This document shows, piece by piece, positions 24,401-33,099 of a DNA stretch of 64,000 nt. The notes beneath the pieces are model-generated. The model saw nothing but the letters and a program-made list of their open reading frames with translations, had not been told where the DNA came from and ran no database searches. This DNA is from Riptortus pedestris (lineage: Eukaryota > Arthropoda > Insecta > Hemiptera > Alydidae). Position 1 is the first letter of the stretch; each line of letters opens with the position of its first letter. Both the position numbers and the translations under genes were made by a program. Where the stretch lies: NCBI GenBank assembly GCA_019009955.1, contig CM032231.1:41688001-41752000 (forward strand). Direction: 5' to 3'.

Positions 24401-26709
24401 GAAAAAGATTTTTCAGTATTATGTAGCAAGGTCAATGTTCTAATTTGTGGGACAAAATCAGTTGATCCCTTATAGTTACTCCATATTTTCTTTCCTCAGT
24501 TCATGAAAGTTTTAACATTTAGGAAACTTCATTTATCCAATATATTATAGTATGTAACAGAAGTGGGATAAGAATCCAACATTTCTTTCATAATAGTGAG
24601 TTATTTCTTAATTGTAGTCCGACAGAGCCAAGCTTGGTGAATAAGCTGTTTGAGAAGTATTTTCCAACTGAACATTTCAACTGTTTTGCTGTGTGATGGT
24701 GCATTCTCAAGACCTTCTTTTTCATATTCTGCTCATTTACCATTAATGCTTGATTCAAACCAATCATTTGTTGATGTAAACATTTAGTGTTTGTGGGTTT
24801 TCCAGGTTTCAACAGCTCATAACAGCATTCTGATTCCATCAAGCACAAAGGATTGGCTTCATTCTTCAGTCTTGCAATCGATGATTGATGTTTTTTGGGG
24901 GCTAGAGAATCAGACTGGCCATACATGTGAAGGTATTCCTAGAATTATGGGCTCAATTCCTGTTTATGGACAATGAAAATTTATTTCTTAAAAGACTCAT
25001 TATATAAAGCCCTTAGTCTTAATCTCATTCTTGCTAGAATAGGGTGGTAACCTGTAGGGTACCCACACCAATTACTAGTGATAGCCTAAGGCGGACATTA
25101 GTAAATACAATTTTTCTTTTTGGAATGAATAAAGTTGTAATGACAATAAACTGTCAAATTATTTTTAAAACTCACTTTTAAGAAGTTGGAACAAGCCTCA
25201 ACCACAGCAACCAATTGAACATGCGATGCTGCAGACAGAACATCTTGAACATTTGCTAAAGTTAATGCCAGGCGAGATGTGTAGGCATATTCCAGAAGTA
25301 GCCTCATTCCTGCTGCAGAAACTCCATTTAAGCAGATTTCTGACTGACGGGACTCCAGCATGGGGTCAGTAAACATCGCTCTGAAATAGTCAGAGCATGA
25401 TGCCAGCACCACCTTGTGAGCCTGGAAAGAAAAATTTCATTAAATATTCAACAAACTTCAAGAAATTATTAAGAAAAAAAAAGCTTAAATTAAGTGTAAA
25501 ACAAGTAGTTTAGAATTCATATTTTCAAGTAGTCCTCCAAAAAAGTAATCCTTATTACTGTATTCTTCTACACAGGTCCAACACAGTATTTTATTGGTCA
25601 AATGTATACCACAATCCATGCCCTCATTCTTTTTCAAGAAATGTAATTCTAATATTTATTAAAACTCTGTGTAACTCTAAAACTGTTGTGATTTATAAAG
25701 AATTAAAGTCTTACCATATACGTTTCATTAGATTTGAATAAGATTTCTAAATGTTTGAATAAAATTCATTTGGATAGTATGGTTCTTCTTCATTAGTTCA
25801 GTGATAGAACAAAAAATAAAAATTGTTGACTCAAAAGCTATTGAAGAATTAGGTCCTGGGCATATGTCTTTAGTAGGAAGTGGTCCATCCTACATTTGGA
25901 ATCAAGGCTACAGATCTATAGCAACTCCTTAGTTCAAATGTTTACTCAACTGTCTTTCAATGATGAAAGGAGGTACAATATATGGAATTCCATATAAATT
26001 AAATAAATTTAATGTATACCTCTGAAATTTGGACCTATCACTAGAAATCCAGTATGTTACCACTGGGCTATGCTGACCACCACCAATGTTAGAATGTGAG
26101 TTTCTGGAGCTGGGTAGTTCTTGACATAGGTGTAAAGAATAAATTGTTTGATAAAAGTGATAATGATGAAAGATTTTCTTACTTTCTATATTTTCTTATA
26201 TAGATACAAGGTATATTAGTCATACTTGACACAGAGAATGGGATCTAAGCGCACTAAATTTCTTCTGTTTCAAATAAAATTAATTATATTTCTTAAGGGT
26301 TTGTCTGAAAAATCCAACAAAAGAAAACCTTAATTCTCTCAAAGAAATTCATTTTATAATAATAAACATAGCAATTGTTAACCCTGTCAGAAAATAATGC
26401 ACTGTCCATATTATGAAATAATCTCTATTTACAAATCTTTAAGATTATCCAGTTTGATAAAGTGAGAAAACTAATTTAAACATAAAATATAGAGAAGCAA
26501 ATAAATTATTTTATAATAATAGTCAAAATATTTGCATATTTTACCTGAAATGTCTCGCCTTGGGTGATAAGCGTAATGTCCAAAAACTGGCCTTTTGATC
26601 TGAGGACATTGAGCCCAGAGAGAAGAGTTGCTGAGTGAGAAGGAGATTCAAAAACAGCACCATTAACTGGCCGGCCACAACCCACTAACACCCAGTTCTT
26701 ACCACGCAT
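10444..26709 (-). CDS. Kelch-like protein (BTB-BACK-kelch), 11 coding exons
   Basis: Exons in transcript order, minus strand: 26709-26545 (exon opens at 26720), 25421-25176, 24151-23892, 23673-23466, 22720-22547, 21325-21156, 19987-19847, 16617-16482, 14967-14805, 11842-11781, 10524-10444 (TAA stop). All junctions are AG/GT and phases join to 1806 bp, 601 residues. Residues ~25-137 form the BTB domain (LDITL, AHKVVLASCSDYFRAMFTD), ~138-240 the BACK domain (ILASDFPIDCPEVEVL), and ~294-601 six kelch repeats, each with a GG doublet (VGGF, VVGG, AVGG, VSGG, VCGG, FIGG) and a later tryptophan. Such proteins are substrate adaptors of cullin-3 ubiquitin ligases. The start is the first ATG in the BTB exon (MRGKNW), since upstream splicing to the 32.7-kb exon gives no open frame. 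The N-terminal PSHS segment resembles KLHL26, but the kelch part (NQSLQENIHPFGFRY) does not, so the subfamily stays open. Confidence 0.93.
11190..11310 (+). repeat. Single arm of family H
   Basis: AAGTGTTATTTTAAATAATA, TTTTCTTTTTATTATGATTT and AGCCTCCTGTTAATC match the right arm of the 39.5-kb element. No second arm was found nearby. Confidence 0.55.
11886..12008 (+). repeat. SINE family B copy with internal deletion
   Basis: GCTCAGGTTAGCC from the head is joined directly to the body at TTCCTCAGTCCCACCCTGAC, skipping about 100 bp that includes the tRNA-like promoter. The tail is AATAATAATAAA. It lies beside kelch exon 11781-11842. Confidence 0.75.
12082..12133. repeat. 52-bp hairpin in a kelch intron
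   Basis: Arms of 24 bases with one mismatch surround a 4-base ATTA loop: left GGAATATTCACATTTTCTCT.., right its complement. It lies between a SINE fragment and the piggyBac relic. Confidence 0.75.
12412..12475. repeat. Left subterminal palindrome pair of the piggyBac relic
   Basis: Two ~44-bp tandem units each begin TATCCACAA and contain a 20-base palindrome: a near-copy at 12412-12431 and the perfect ACGGGGTCAATTGACCCCGT at 12456-12475. Related palindromes occur near the right end at 14031-14050 and 14203-14222. Such paired subterminal repeats are typical of transposase binding sites; binding is inferred. Confidence 0.7.
14031..14222. repeat. Right subterminal palindromes of the piggyBac relic
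   Basis: ACGGGGTCATTTGACCCCGT at 14203-14222 and the more decayed ATGGGGTCATAAAGCCCCGT at 14031-14050 mirror the left-end palindromes of the same element. Confidence 0.65.
14428..14520 (+). repeat. SINE family B 3' fragment
   Basis: Only the distal body (CCTGGCTAGAAAAAGAGTG, GATAACCCATCCCGATTAGC) is present. Confidence 0.65.
14575..14735 (-). repeat. SINE family B 3' part, reverse orientation
   Basis: The complement reads as the family body, from the CCTGGGCAATA-like segment to GGTGGTAACCTGTAGACAAC and the CCCAATCAACC end. It sits just below kelch exon 14805-14967. Confidence 0.7.
17050..18225 (+). mobile_element. Mariner-type transposon relic with both inverted repeats
   Basis: The element is flanked by TA on both sides. 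Its ends are matching inverted repeats of about 30 bp: TTGGGTTGAAACGAAAGTTC at left, and a right end ending CAACTCAA. Broken frames read as mariner transposase of the Hsmar1-like group in order: LGQKAAQTARDIELS near the start, KSKKLDKWVPH near 17490, LTENQ and HFEVSS at 17520-17560, SFLNPVEAI near 17740, VNRKGPILLHE near 17840, and the C-terminal YATSIN..AHSQRC near 18075-18150 before TAA. Length (1176 bp) is close to an intact mariner. Stops and frameshifts make it a pseudogene. It lies in the kelch intron between 16617 and 19847. Confidence 0.85.
18262..19262 (+). repeat. Family A repeat, full-length reference copy
   Basis: The left end at 18264-18291 is a 28-base near-perfect palindrome centred on CCCTTAAGGG. 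A (TA)n tract occupies 18391-18462. The core has CTCTAGCGGTCGCAATTTTT and GGTTTAGAGGGGAGGA. The right end is GGAAATCTGCTTAGTTTACG followed by the hairpin ACGCAGCCCCTGCGT, GACGGAC and a T-run at about 19255-19262. No protein-coding frame of a known transposase is present, so it is non-autonomous or of unknown class. Confidence 0.75.
20556..20858. repeat. Family A end fragments in opposite orientations
   Basis: At 20580-20702 a reverse piece ends in CCCTTAAGGGAAAGCTGCTAA. At 20803-20850 a forward piece opens with TTTAGCAGATTTTCCTAAAG. Only the palindrome-side end is present in each. Confidence 0.6.
21381..21420 (+). repeat. (CA)n microsatellite beside a kelch exon
   Basis: A GTGTGTGCG/CACACA tract starts about 55 bp upstream (in transcript direction) of kelch exon 21325-21156. 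Confidence 0.85.
21565..22522 (-). mobile_element. Deleted pogo/Tigger-type element
   Basis: The element is bounded by TA and has inverted termini starting CAGTCGACTCTCGCTA; the right end, complemented, reads CAGTCGACTCTCGCTAACAC. Minus-strand coding traces resemble the N-terminal helix-turn-helix region of Tigger-type transposases: MSAKRQPKALTVGER near 22110-22060, then pieces resembling IVEIEKRANEG and CMTKWFKQ at 21990-21880. The catalytic DDE part is absent, so this 958-bp copy is a non-autonomous deletion derivative. Both flanks are filled with iterated TTCGTGTTA..GAGGT motifs. It sits in the kelch intron between 22547 and 21325. Confidence 0.75.
24590..24930 (-). mobile_element. Fragment of a second mariner-type transposase
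   Basis: A minus-strand frame includes ELLKPGKPTNTKCLHQQM and LNQALM, and a shifted frame continues with AYSPSLALSDYN. In mariner transposases these correspond to the LLKPG..V....Y..QM segment and the YSPDLAPSDYH segment. The frame is broken and both element ends are unrecognised. It lies in the intron between the kelch exons at 25176 and 24151, next to an old SINE. Confidence 0.65.
24920..25112 (+). repeat. Old SINE family B copy
   Basis: The body (GAATAGGGTGGTAACCTGTA, CCAATTACTAGTGATAGCC) is recognisable but diverged. It lies between the mariner fragment and kelch exon 25176-25421. Confidence 0.6.
26010..26085 (-). repeat. tRNA-like SINE head fragment
   Basis: The complement reads AGCATAGCCCAGTGGTAAC, an A-box-like tRNA segment, followed by GATAGGTCCAAATTTC, a weak B box. 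It is a short relic, perhaps related to the second SINE family. Confidence 0.4.
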
Positions 26710-27142
26710 CACGATTAAATCTGTAAAGAAAGAAATTTTATTCATTTTTTGCTTATAAAGCTATTTTAAGAATATCTGATGTCAACCTTGTACTCCTATT
26801 AAATTAATTATAAAAATTGTTTTGCTGCACTTCATATAAAGTTTTTTGATTTGAAAGTGATGATCAATATCTCAATTCTAAAGCATCAAACACAAAACAT
26901 AATTTATGTATCTGTTTATGATAAAAAAGAAAGGTGTTGAACATTCTTTGTTTGTTAGAGCAATTTTTCCAATAAGTGTAACTGTAAATGTGTAAAACAA
27001 TATTTTTTCCTAAAATCCTGTGAGCTAAGTTCTAGACTCTCATAAGAGAGCATTTTAAAACAGGGCTCTTCAGTTTTTGAATGAAATATCATCAAACATC
27101 AAATATGAAATCAAACTATACATTATTTTAAGCTCATCATAT

Positions 27143-27383
27143 ATATTTATTATTATTATTATTATTATTTATTAACGTCCACTTTTTGCAACTAAGGCTA
27201 ATTGGGACGGGTTATCTACAGGTTACCACCCTTTTCTAGCCAGGGTGGGATTTAGGATGTTATTTAATGAATTTTGTCACTAAATAATTTCCTTTACCAA
27301 GGCAAGAATCAAACTCGCCACTCTAGTTTTACCATGTGAGATAAAGGTCAACACTTTAACTCACATGGCTAACCTGAGCCCCC
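27143..27383 (-). repeat. SINE family B copy, full length, reverse orientation
   Basis: The plus strand begins with the complement of the (AAT)n tail, then CCACTTTTTGCAACTAAGGC and GGGACGGGTTATCTACAGGT, and ends at the complement of the tRNA-like head near GGCTAACCTGAGC. It lies between the kelch BTB exon and the orphan membrane frame. Confidence 0.8.
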
Positions 27384-27862
27384 CATATATATTTAAAGAA
27401 TAATATTGTAGTTTGTATAAAATATCATTCATAAGCTTAAGTTTCTCTTTTTTCATAAATACGTTATAAGAAACCAACAGCGAGTCCTTTATATTTTTAT
27501 AATTCTTGTTCCACATATGTATTTTGTATAATACAACAGCAATTGAAATTTATCTATTTTAACCAATTATATATTTAATTTTTATAATAAATAGTATATT
27601 TTTGCTTATTTATATTCTTTATAACTCAAACATACTCAATGTAACTTATGAAATATTCTTCATTTCTAAAGAATAATAAACCATTTAAAAGATTGTTTCC
27701 AATCTAATGCAGCTGAAATGCTTAACAACTAATTTCAATAAATAAATAAATTCAATTGGTTTATGCATTTTCATACCTAATCAATTTTTCAAACAAAAAC
27801 TTAAACCCAATGTTGAAAATCAAATCTCTTTTCAATCAATATATTTAATTCAGGTTATATTG

Positions 27863-28255
27863 TCAAGAGTAAAAAGTTTTCTTGAATAGATTCAAAACTT
27901 GCTGAAGATAAGTCACTGTTTTCCGTGGATGGGACCACATAAAGAAAAAGAAGCTTGTTAAGAGGATAGCCAAGGAAAGTGCAATAAGGATGAGCAAAAT
28001 TATGCTAAACAATATTCCAAAACAAATACTATGATCTGCCTGAAGCCGGGAGTGGCTGTTGTCGTCAATAACTCTCAGTTCTGGAAGACAAACAATACAA
28101 ATGAATAGCTTGTCTGAATAACAATCGCATGCACCAGTCCTTTCCTCCCCTTGGCAGCCTAGTTCTTTGGCCGACGCTAAATGACGTCTAGTACAAGTGA
28201 GGAAACTTCTAGCTTTTCTTTCTCTTGTTATTTCTGACATTTTAAGGCATCTCAT
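27863..28255 (-). CDS. Orphan reading frame with one membrane span
   Basis: An uninterrupted frame of 130 residues (a second Met lies at residue 6) has a basic N-terminal part, a cysteine-rich middle (GACDCYSDKLFICIVC), one strong hydrophobic segment of about 31 residues (ICFGILFSIILLILIALS and on, roughly residues 77-107), and a basic 20-residue tail. It is richer in G+C than flanking DNA. A plausible splice acceptor (CTTTTTTGCAACTTAG, minus strand) lies about 40 bases upstream of the first ATG, and another (TGTCTTCCAG) inside the frame before ELRVIDD. It could be a small membrane protein, the last exon of a larger one, or an alternative exon sharing the kelch promoter. I do not recognise the family, and chance is possible. 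Confidence 0.35.
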   Translation of the reverse strand: MRCLKMSEITRERKARSFLTCTRRHLASAKELGCQGEERTGACDCYSDKLFICIVCLPELRVIDDNSHSRLQADHSICFGILFSIILLILIALSLAILLTSFFFFMWSHPRKTVTYLQQVLNLFKKTFYS

Positions 28256-28504
28256 GAAGCATTTTATAGAAGTGAATTCACTATTTTAACACTAAGTTGC
28301 AAAAAAGCATGACAGGCCACGGGGGAAAAGGGATAAACCCTCATTGGCTAATTAAAAATTATTCATTGTTTACTTTTACTTAATGAAATAAATGAACTAA
28401 GCACTATTTCTATTCAATAAAAACATGTGTATTAAAAATAATCAATATCAAGGTACAGTTTTCAAGCAAAACTAATAAAGTCAAGGTTAAAATTAATTAC
28501 ATAT

Positions 28505-28518
28505 TTACTATATATGTA

Positions 28519-28571
<53 letters not shown>

Positions 28572-29470
28572 ACTTCTAGTGTTTGTAATTTTTGTTTGAT
28601 TCTTGCCAATCTCAATATGTAAGTGTTTTATGTAAGACTAAACATCAAGTTCGTTAACGGGTGGAAGGTAGGTTTAAAGGGTCAAAAATTCAAAATACCT
28701 CTATTATTATGAGTCATGTTGAAGAAGTATAACCAATTTTGTCTAAAATGGTATTGTCTATCAATTTAAATATAAATAAATACAGTAAATATATTTTTAT
28801 ATAAATATACATATATTTTTGTAAATTTGTCTATACTCCATCTCGAATATTATCCGAGATATTATCTTTTATTTTTTTCATTTTCAGCCATCAGTAAACC
28901 CCAAATTATAGTCATTGCAGATTATATATATTTATATAATCCCATATATCAATAAACGTTTTATTTCAAGCTCAAATACCAAATAGTGTTTTCAACAGGC
29001 CTTTATTATGTGAAATACACGCAAATACATCATGTGATGATGATGTGAATCAAGATTTTAAGTTCTTGATTTTAAAATTTTATTTGACCTCTACTATACT
29101 CAATATTTAACTGTATCATTGGCCCCTAAAGATCATATTCATTAATAACTGAAATTAGATGAAGAATAGATGGGGTGGGAGGTCAGAGGGAAAATTTAAA
29201 AAATCTCTGCTATTATGAGTTGAACAAAAAATGTTATACAACTAATTCTCTTGAGTTACTAATGATCTACAAACGTTATTTTATACAATTCTTTGTAACT
29301 AAAATATTAAGTGAGTCATTTGTTCTTTCTTGTTTTCAGCCCACTTCTACTCATCGGATTATTACTAAAAAATATACAATATATGGTGAGATAAGATCAC
29401 TTGTGGGTCATATCAAGACATGGGAAATCTGCTTAGTTTATGACAGACAGCATGACAGACTTTATAATTG
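28505..29470 (+). repeat. Family A repeat, copy lacking the left palindrome
   Basis: It begins in a (TA)n tract (28525-28568), continues with TTCTAGTGTTTGTAATTTTT and the core, and ends at GGGAAATCTGCTTAGTTTAT and GACAGACTTT near 29462. Confidence 0.65.
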
Positions 29471-29894
29471 TAGAAACGTTTATAAAGAATAATAGTATAA
29501 ATATTCAACTCATTTCAGTTATTCCACATCTTCCCATTTAGACTTTTTGCAATTAGAGTATAGAATAGACCAATATTGAAGCGCATTAAATATATATATT
29601 ATTATTATTTCATTTATATTGCATTTTGCAACCCTGTTGATTGTTAAGTAGAAGTTGCAAAGGCTATAAAATGGTGAAGGCTTGATTACACTTTCACATA
29701 AATATTCTTTTTTTATTGTAATAATCTTTTAAAATTTTATTGCATAAGTGTTGATCTTTCATAAATATAATTATGAGGTCTATATACTGGTAACAGACAT
29801 GTAGTAATTCCGTCACTGAGTATTTTTTTAATTATTATTATTTTTTTTTACTGAATGGTTTAAATTATATATATTTTGCTATTTTTACTACCCC

Positions 29895-30155
29895 TTACAG
29901 CAATATTCCAGTGGTTAAGTTTTAGGCTACTATGCTAGGGGTTCTAAGTTCAAACTCTAAGATCTCACTCTAAATTATATTTAGTCGTGCTCATTGAGCT
30001 TTGAGGTTGGACTTCTGACCATTCCCTATTCACCATCGTGAAGCAATTGAGGAGCTACTTAAATAAATAGTAAAGGGGAATGTGTAATGATGGCCACTTA
30101 AACTGCTACCAAAGCCATGAAGTAGCCTCAGAGATGTCAAGCATAAGATTTTTCA
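29895..30155 (+). repeat. Second tRNA-like SINE family, copy 1
   Basis: A tRNA-like head (CCAGTGGTTAAG, then GTTCTAAGTTCAAACTC) is followed by CGTGAAGCAATTGAGGAGC and ends CAAGCATAAGATTTTT. The second half recurs at 41365-41645 with substitutions, ending GCCTAAGATTTTTTT. It is distinct from family B. Confidence 0.55.
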
Positions 30156-31789
30156 TTTAGTATAGTTTCTTAATTATCTTCGCTACTCCCCTGAAAATCC
30201 TTACCTCTTATATTTTTCACAACTCATCCTTTCACTTATTTCAATGTCATTTATTATACAGGTTGCTGTATTCACAGCTACACCAGGCGATTGTACCAAT
30301 GATCAGGAAATCCTCAGTTCCATGGGAAAGAAGGGGGCTTCAAGCTCGACCAATGGTTTTCCATTACTTTCTGCACCATGACCACCAACAATAAAGGCAA
30401 TAGGAGGAAAATTCCATTAATGCTTATAAAGTCATATGGGAAGAGAAAATTTCAGTTGAGGCCAGAGGTGTTAGAAAACTATCTCTCCAAACCCCATAGC
30501 CAATATAAACTGACTAATAAGCATTAACCAGTAAAATTATGTGGACTACTGCTTTACTATACTCTCCAGTCTTAGCCTACTCACTTGTCAGTGACAGTTT
30601 AGACAAGGAGATTCTATATAGCATTAAAAAAACACTTTAATTAATTTTTATTGTGTTTCTAATTGTTTAATTATGTTTGGAAAGAAAAAAAATGTTTTAA
30701 ATCATATTTAAACATTTGTTATGTTTATTTATACAAACATTATTTATCGGGCTTTAAATATTCTGTGATACTTATCTTTAATGAGAACCGCTCTAAAAAA
30801 CAATGCCAACATAAATAACAAAAGACAGACCAAGAATCAAATAAGAGGAATGGAACAAGATTACATATGAAATGACTCTGGGTCAGAGCTTTGAGTATGT
30901 CAAGGCTAGAGAGAAAGGAGGCAAGCCTCAACTAACTACCCCTTTACTTTATGTAACCTTTGAATGCACAACAATAGTTTGCTCAACAGGAAGAGAACAT
31001 GATTCAATTGTGAGAATAATATTTTCTGGGGCAATAAAATATAACATGTATTTTGACATATATTTTAGGTTCAATATTAATGCCATTATTAACAAATATA
31101 TTCTCAATTTTGGCTCACAGAAATAATTATGAAATTACTCACATGGGCAGGGATAGTCTGAGACCCAACAATATAAAAAGTGTATGTAATGTTGCAATTG
31201 CTTAAAGAATATTATTACGAATGCATTATTTTCATCAATTGAAATTAAACCTATATAAAGTATTGCCTTCCTGAATTTCATTTTATGTATACGATATTTG
31301 TATTATGGTTTCAGTGTTTGAATAGTTTGCCACCTTCAATTAAGAACAATAACAAAAAGCAAGTAATTTGCTTATATATGTCAATATTAAATTTAATACA
31401 GCAGTCAATGTCCTAGCAGCATGCAGCTACCTTTACAATTTAAAAAAATGTAAAATCATATTTAAGATTTTACATCAATTTTTGGTTGATCTCATAAAGG
31501 GCCAAGGTCTGCCACACCATAAGCAGGGGCTAAGTGGTCAGCTTCACACATTCCCTGGCTTAGTGTGATGGATGTACAGACCAAAGACATCTGATTATTT
31601 ATTCAAGTAGATACTCAAATGCCACACAACACTATGTGGGTACTAGTACAATGGATAAAAAGTAAGTAGTGGTCTACTCTCAAAGGATGGATAAAATGTA
31701 TGCTATTTTCTACGGTTTGACATTGGCACCTCTAAAATAGTAATCCACTGCTTGAACGACCAAATGTACCTGAATATATATGACTGTAT

Positions 31790-31815
31790 GTATGTGTGTG
31801 CATATGCATGTGTGT

Positions 31816-31864
<49 letters not shown>

Positions 31865-31905
31865 CACATATACATACATATGTATACATATACACACACA
31901 TACAA
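31790..31905 (+). repeat. (TG)n-(TA)n-(CA)n compound microsatellite
   Basis: GTGTG and (TA)n from 31818 to about 31862 are followed by CATACA and CACACA repeats; it is roughly self-complementary. Confidence 0.8.
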
Positions 31906-32717
31906 CTTAAGTAGATTTTTCTGATAGGAATATTGTTAAAATAACTATTTTTATAGAATGAAGAATGTCTTGACATTTCATAAAATATCATAGTTCAATT
32001 CTTAAAAAAAAAAACATGCCTTAGGAAATTAGATGTCACCAACAAGTTACAATTAGTTGTTAACTGTTATTTAAAGGTGAATTATTGGTTTCCTAAAAAT
32101 ATTTTTACCCCTTTCCAAAGTTTGAAATCAGCAGAAATGATTTTTTTTTTGTTCTTCATAAAAGTAGAATGCCCCATACATTTACAAACTACAAACATAA
32201 TTCTATTAACTTGATAAAGGTTTAAAACATTAAAATGAGATAGGACAAATCAACAAAATTAGTATATTATCTGTTACAAAATTAACTCAAAAAAACGTTA
32301 CTTTATTAACTTATTGTGTAATTTATTAATTTAATGTTTTGGGGAGTGTTAAAAATAATAATTTTATAAAACGAAAACTAAGTTATTCAGGAAAGCAACT
32401 GACAACTAAGATTTTAGAGACAGGTTTGACAAGTACCGAAAACCAGTTGTTAGAATGTATTAATAGGGGGGGGGAGGGAATTACAAAAAGAGGGATTCCT
32501 TTGAGTAATATATTAGAATAAAACTTAATTTCAGTTAAGATGTCTCTAATGTTGGAAGGACGAATGCTTAAACATTCAGTATTTAAAGCCTAAAGTTACC
32601 ACTCAGTATCAATCATGTTTAAATAGCGAACATGGTATTCTGATTATGGCATAATACAAAGTCAAGTTTAATCAAAACAATACACAACTTTTTAGAAAGA
32701 ATTAAAACATTTCATAC

Positions 32718-32900
32718 CTGTTTCATTATTCAAACAGCAAGTAATTATCAACCAGTGAAGGGTTCATTTATAAGACAATTATAACGGCACATATAATCGA
32801 TACACAAACTATTATTAATAAAAAAAGAGACTTTTAAATAACTAACGGCAGACAATAAGGCTGAATGACCAAACACAGCCCAGAGCGGCTGGGGAATAAA
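32718..32900 (-). promoter_or_regulatory. Candidate noncoding first exon and promoter of the kelch gene
   Basis: A strong donor (GAAACAG followed by GTATGAA, minus strand) ends a possible exon at 32718, downstream of a unique G+C-richer block at 32870-33060. The exon would splice to the acceptor at 26721 of the BTB exon and would be noncoding, because both short ATG frames in it meet stops. Its position between the kelch gene and GPR143 suggests a divergent promoter region of about 2.8 kb. This is an inference from splice signals and composition, without transcript evidence. Confidence 0.4.
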
Positions 32901-32923
32901 CTTTCACCCAGACAAGGCGACCA

Positions 32924-32937
32924 CTGCCATCTATCGG
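32924..32937 (-). promoter_or_regulatory. CTCF-like motif beside the putative kelch promoter
   Basis: On the minus strand the 14-mer CCGATAGATGGCAG fits the animal CTCF core CCASYAGRKGGCRS at 12 of 14 positions. It sits in a unique, G+C-richer block between the kelch and GPR143 genes. Motif match only. Confidence 0.35.
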
Positions 32938-32945
32938 CGGTCACA

Positions 32946-32991
32946 GTCACCTTATCACTATAACCTGTGATTGCACCAGGTGACCTTATCA
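32946..32991. promoter_or_regulatory. Paired GATA-type sites in direct repeat
   Basis: The 12-mer GTCACCTTATCA at 32946-32957 recurs as GTGACCTTATCA at 32980-32991. Each contains TTATC, the complement of a GATAA site. They lie just upstream of the candidate kelch first exon and may be factor sites; function is inferred. Confidence 0.3.
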
Positions 32992-33099
32992 GCTGTCTAA
33001 CGGGCTCCAGTCTTTATCTCCCACTCCAAGAAAGTCCCTTGTGGAAGAATTTTCACAATTAACGCGTACCTCATGGCTCATTACCAGTTCTGTTATTTC

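Noticed and set aside
24588..24926. 112-codon frame as an independent gene
   Set aside because: The sequence matches mariner transposase in broken frames, so it is a transposon fragment.
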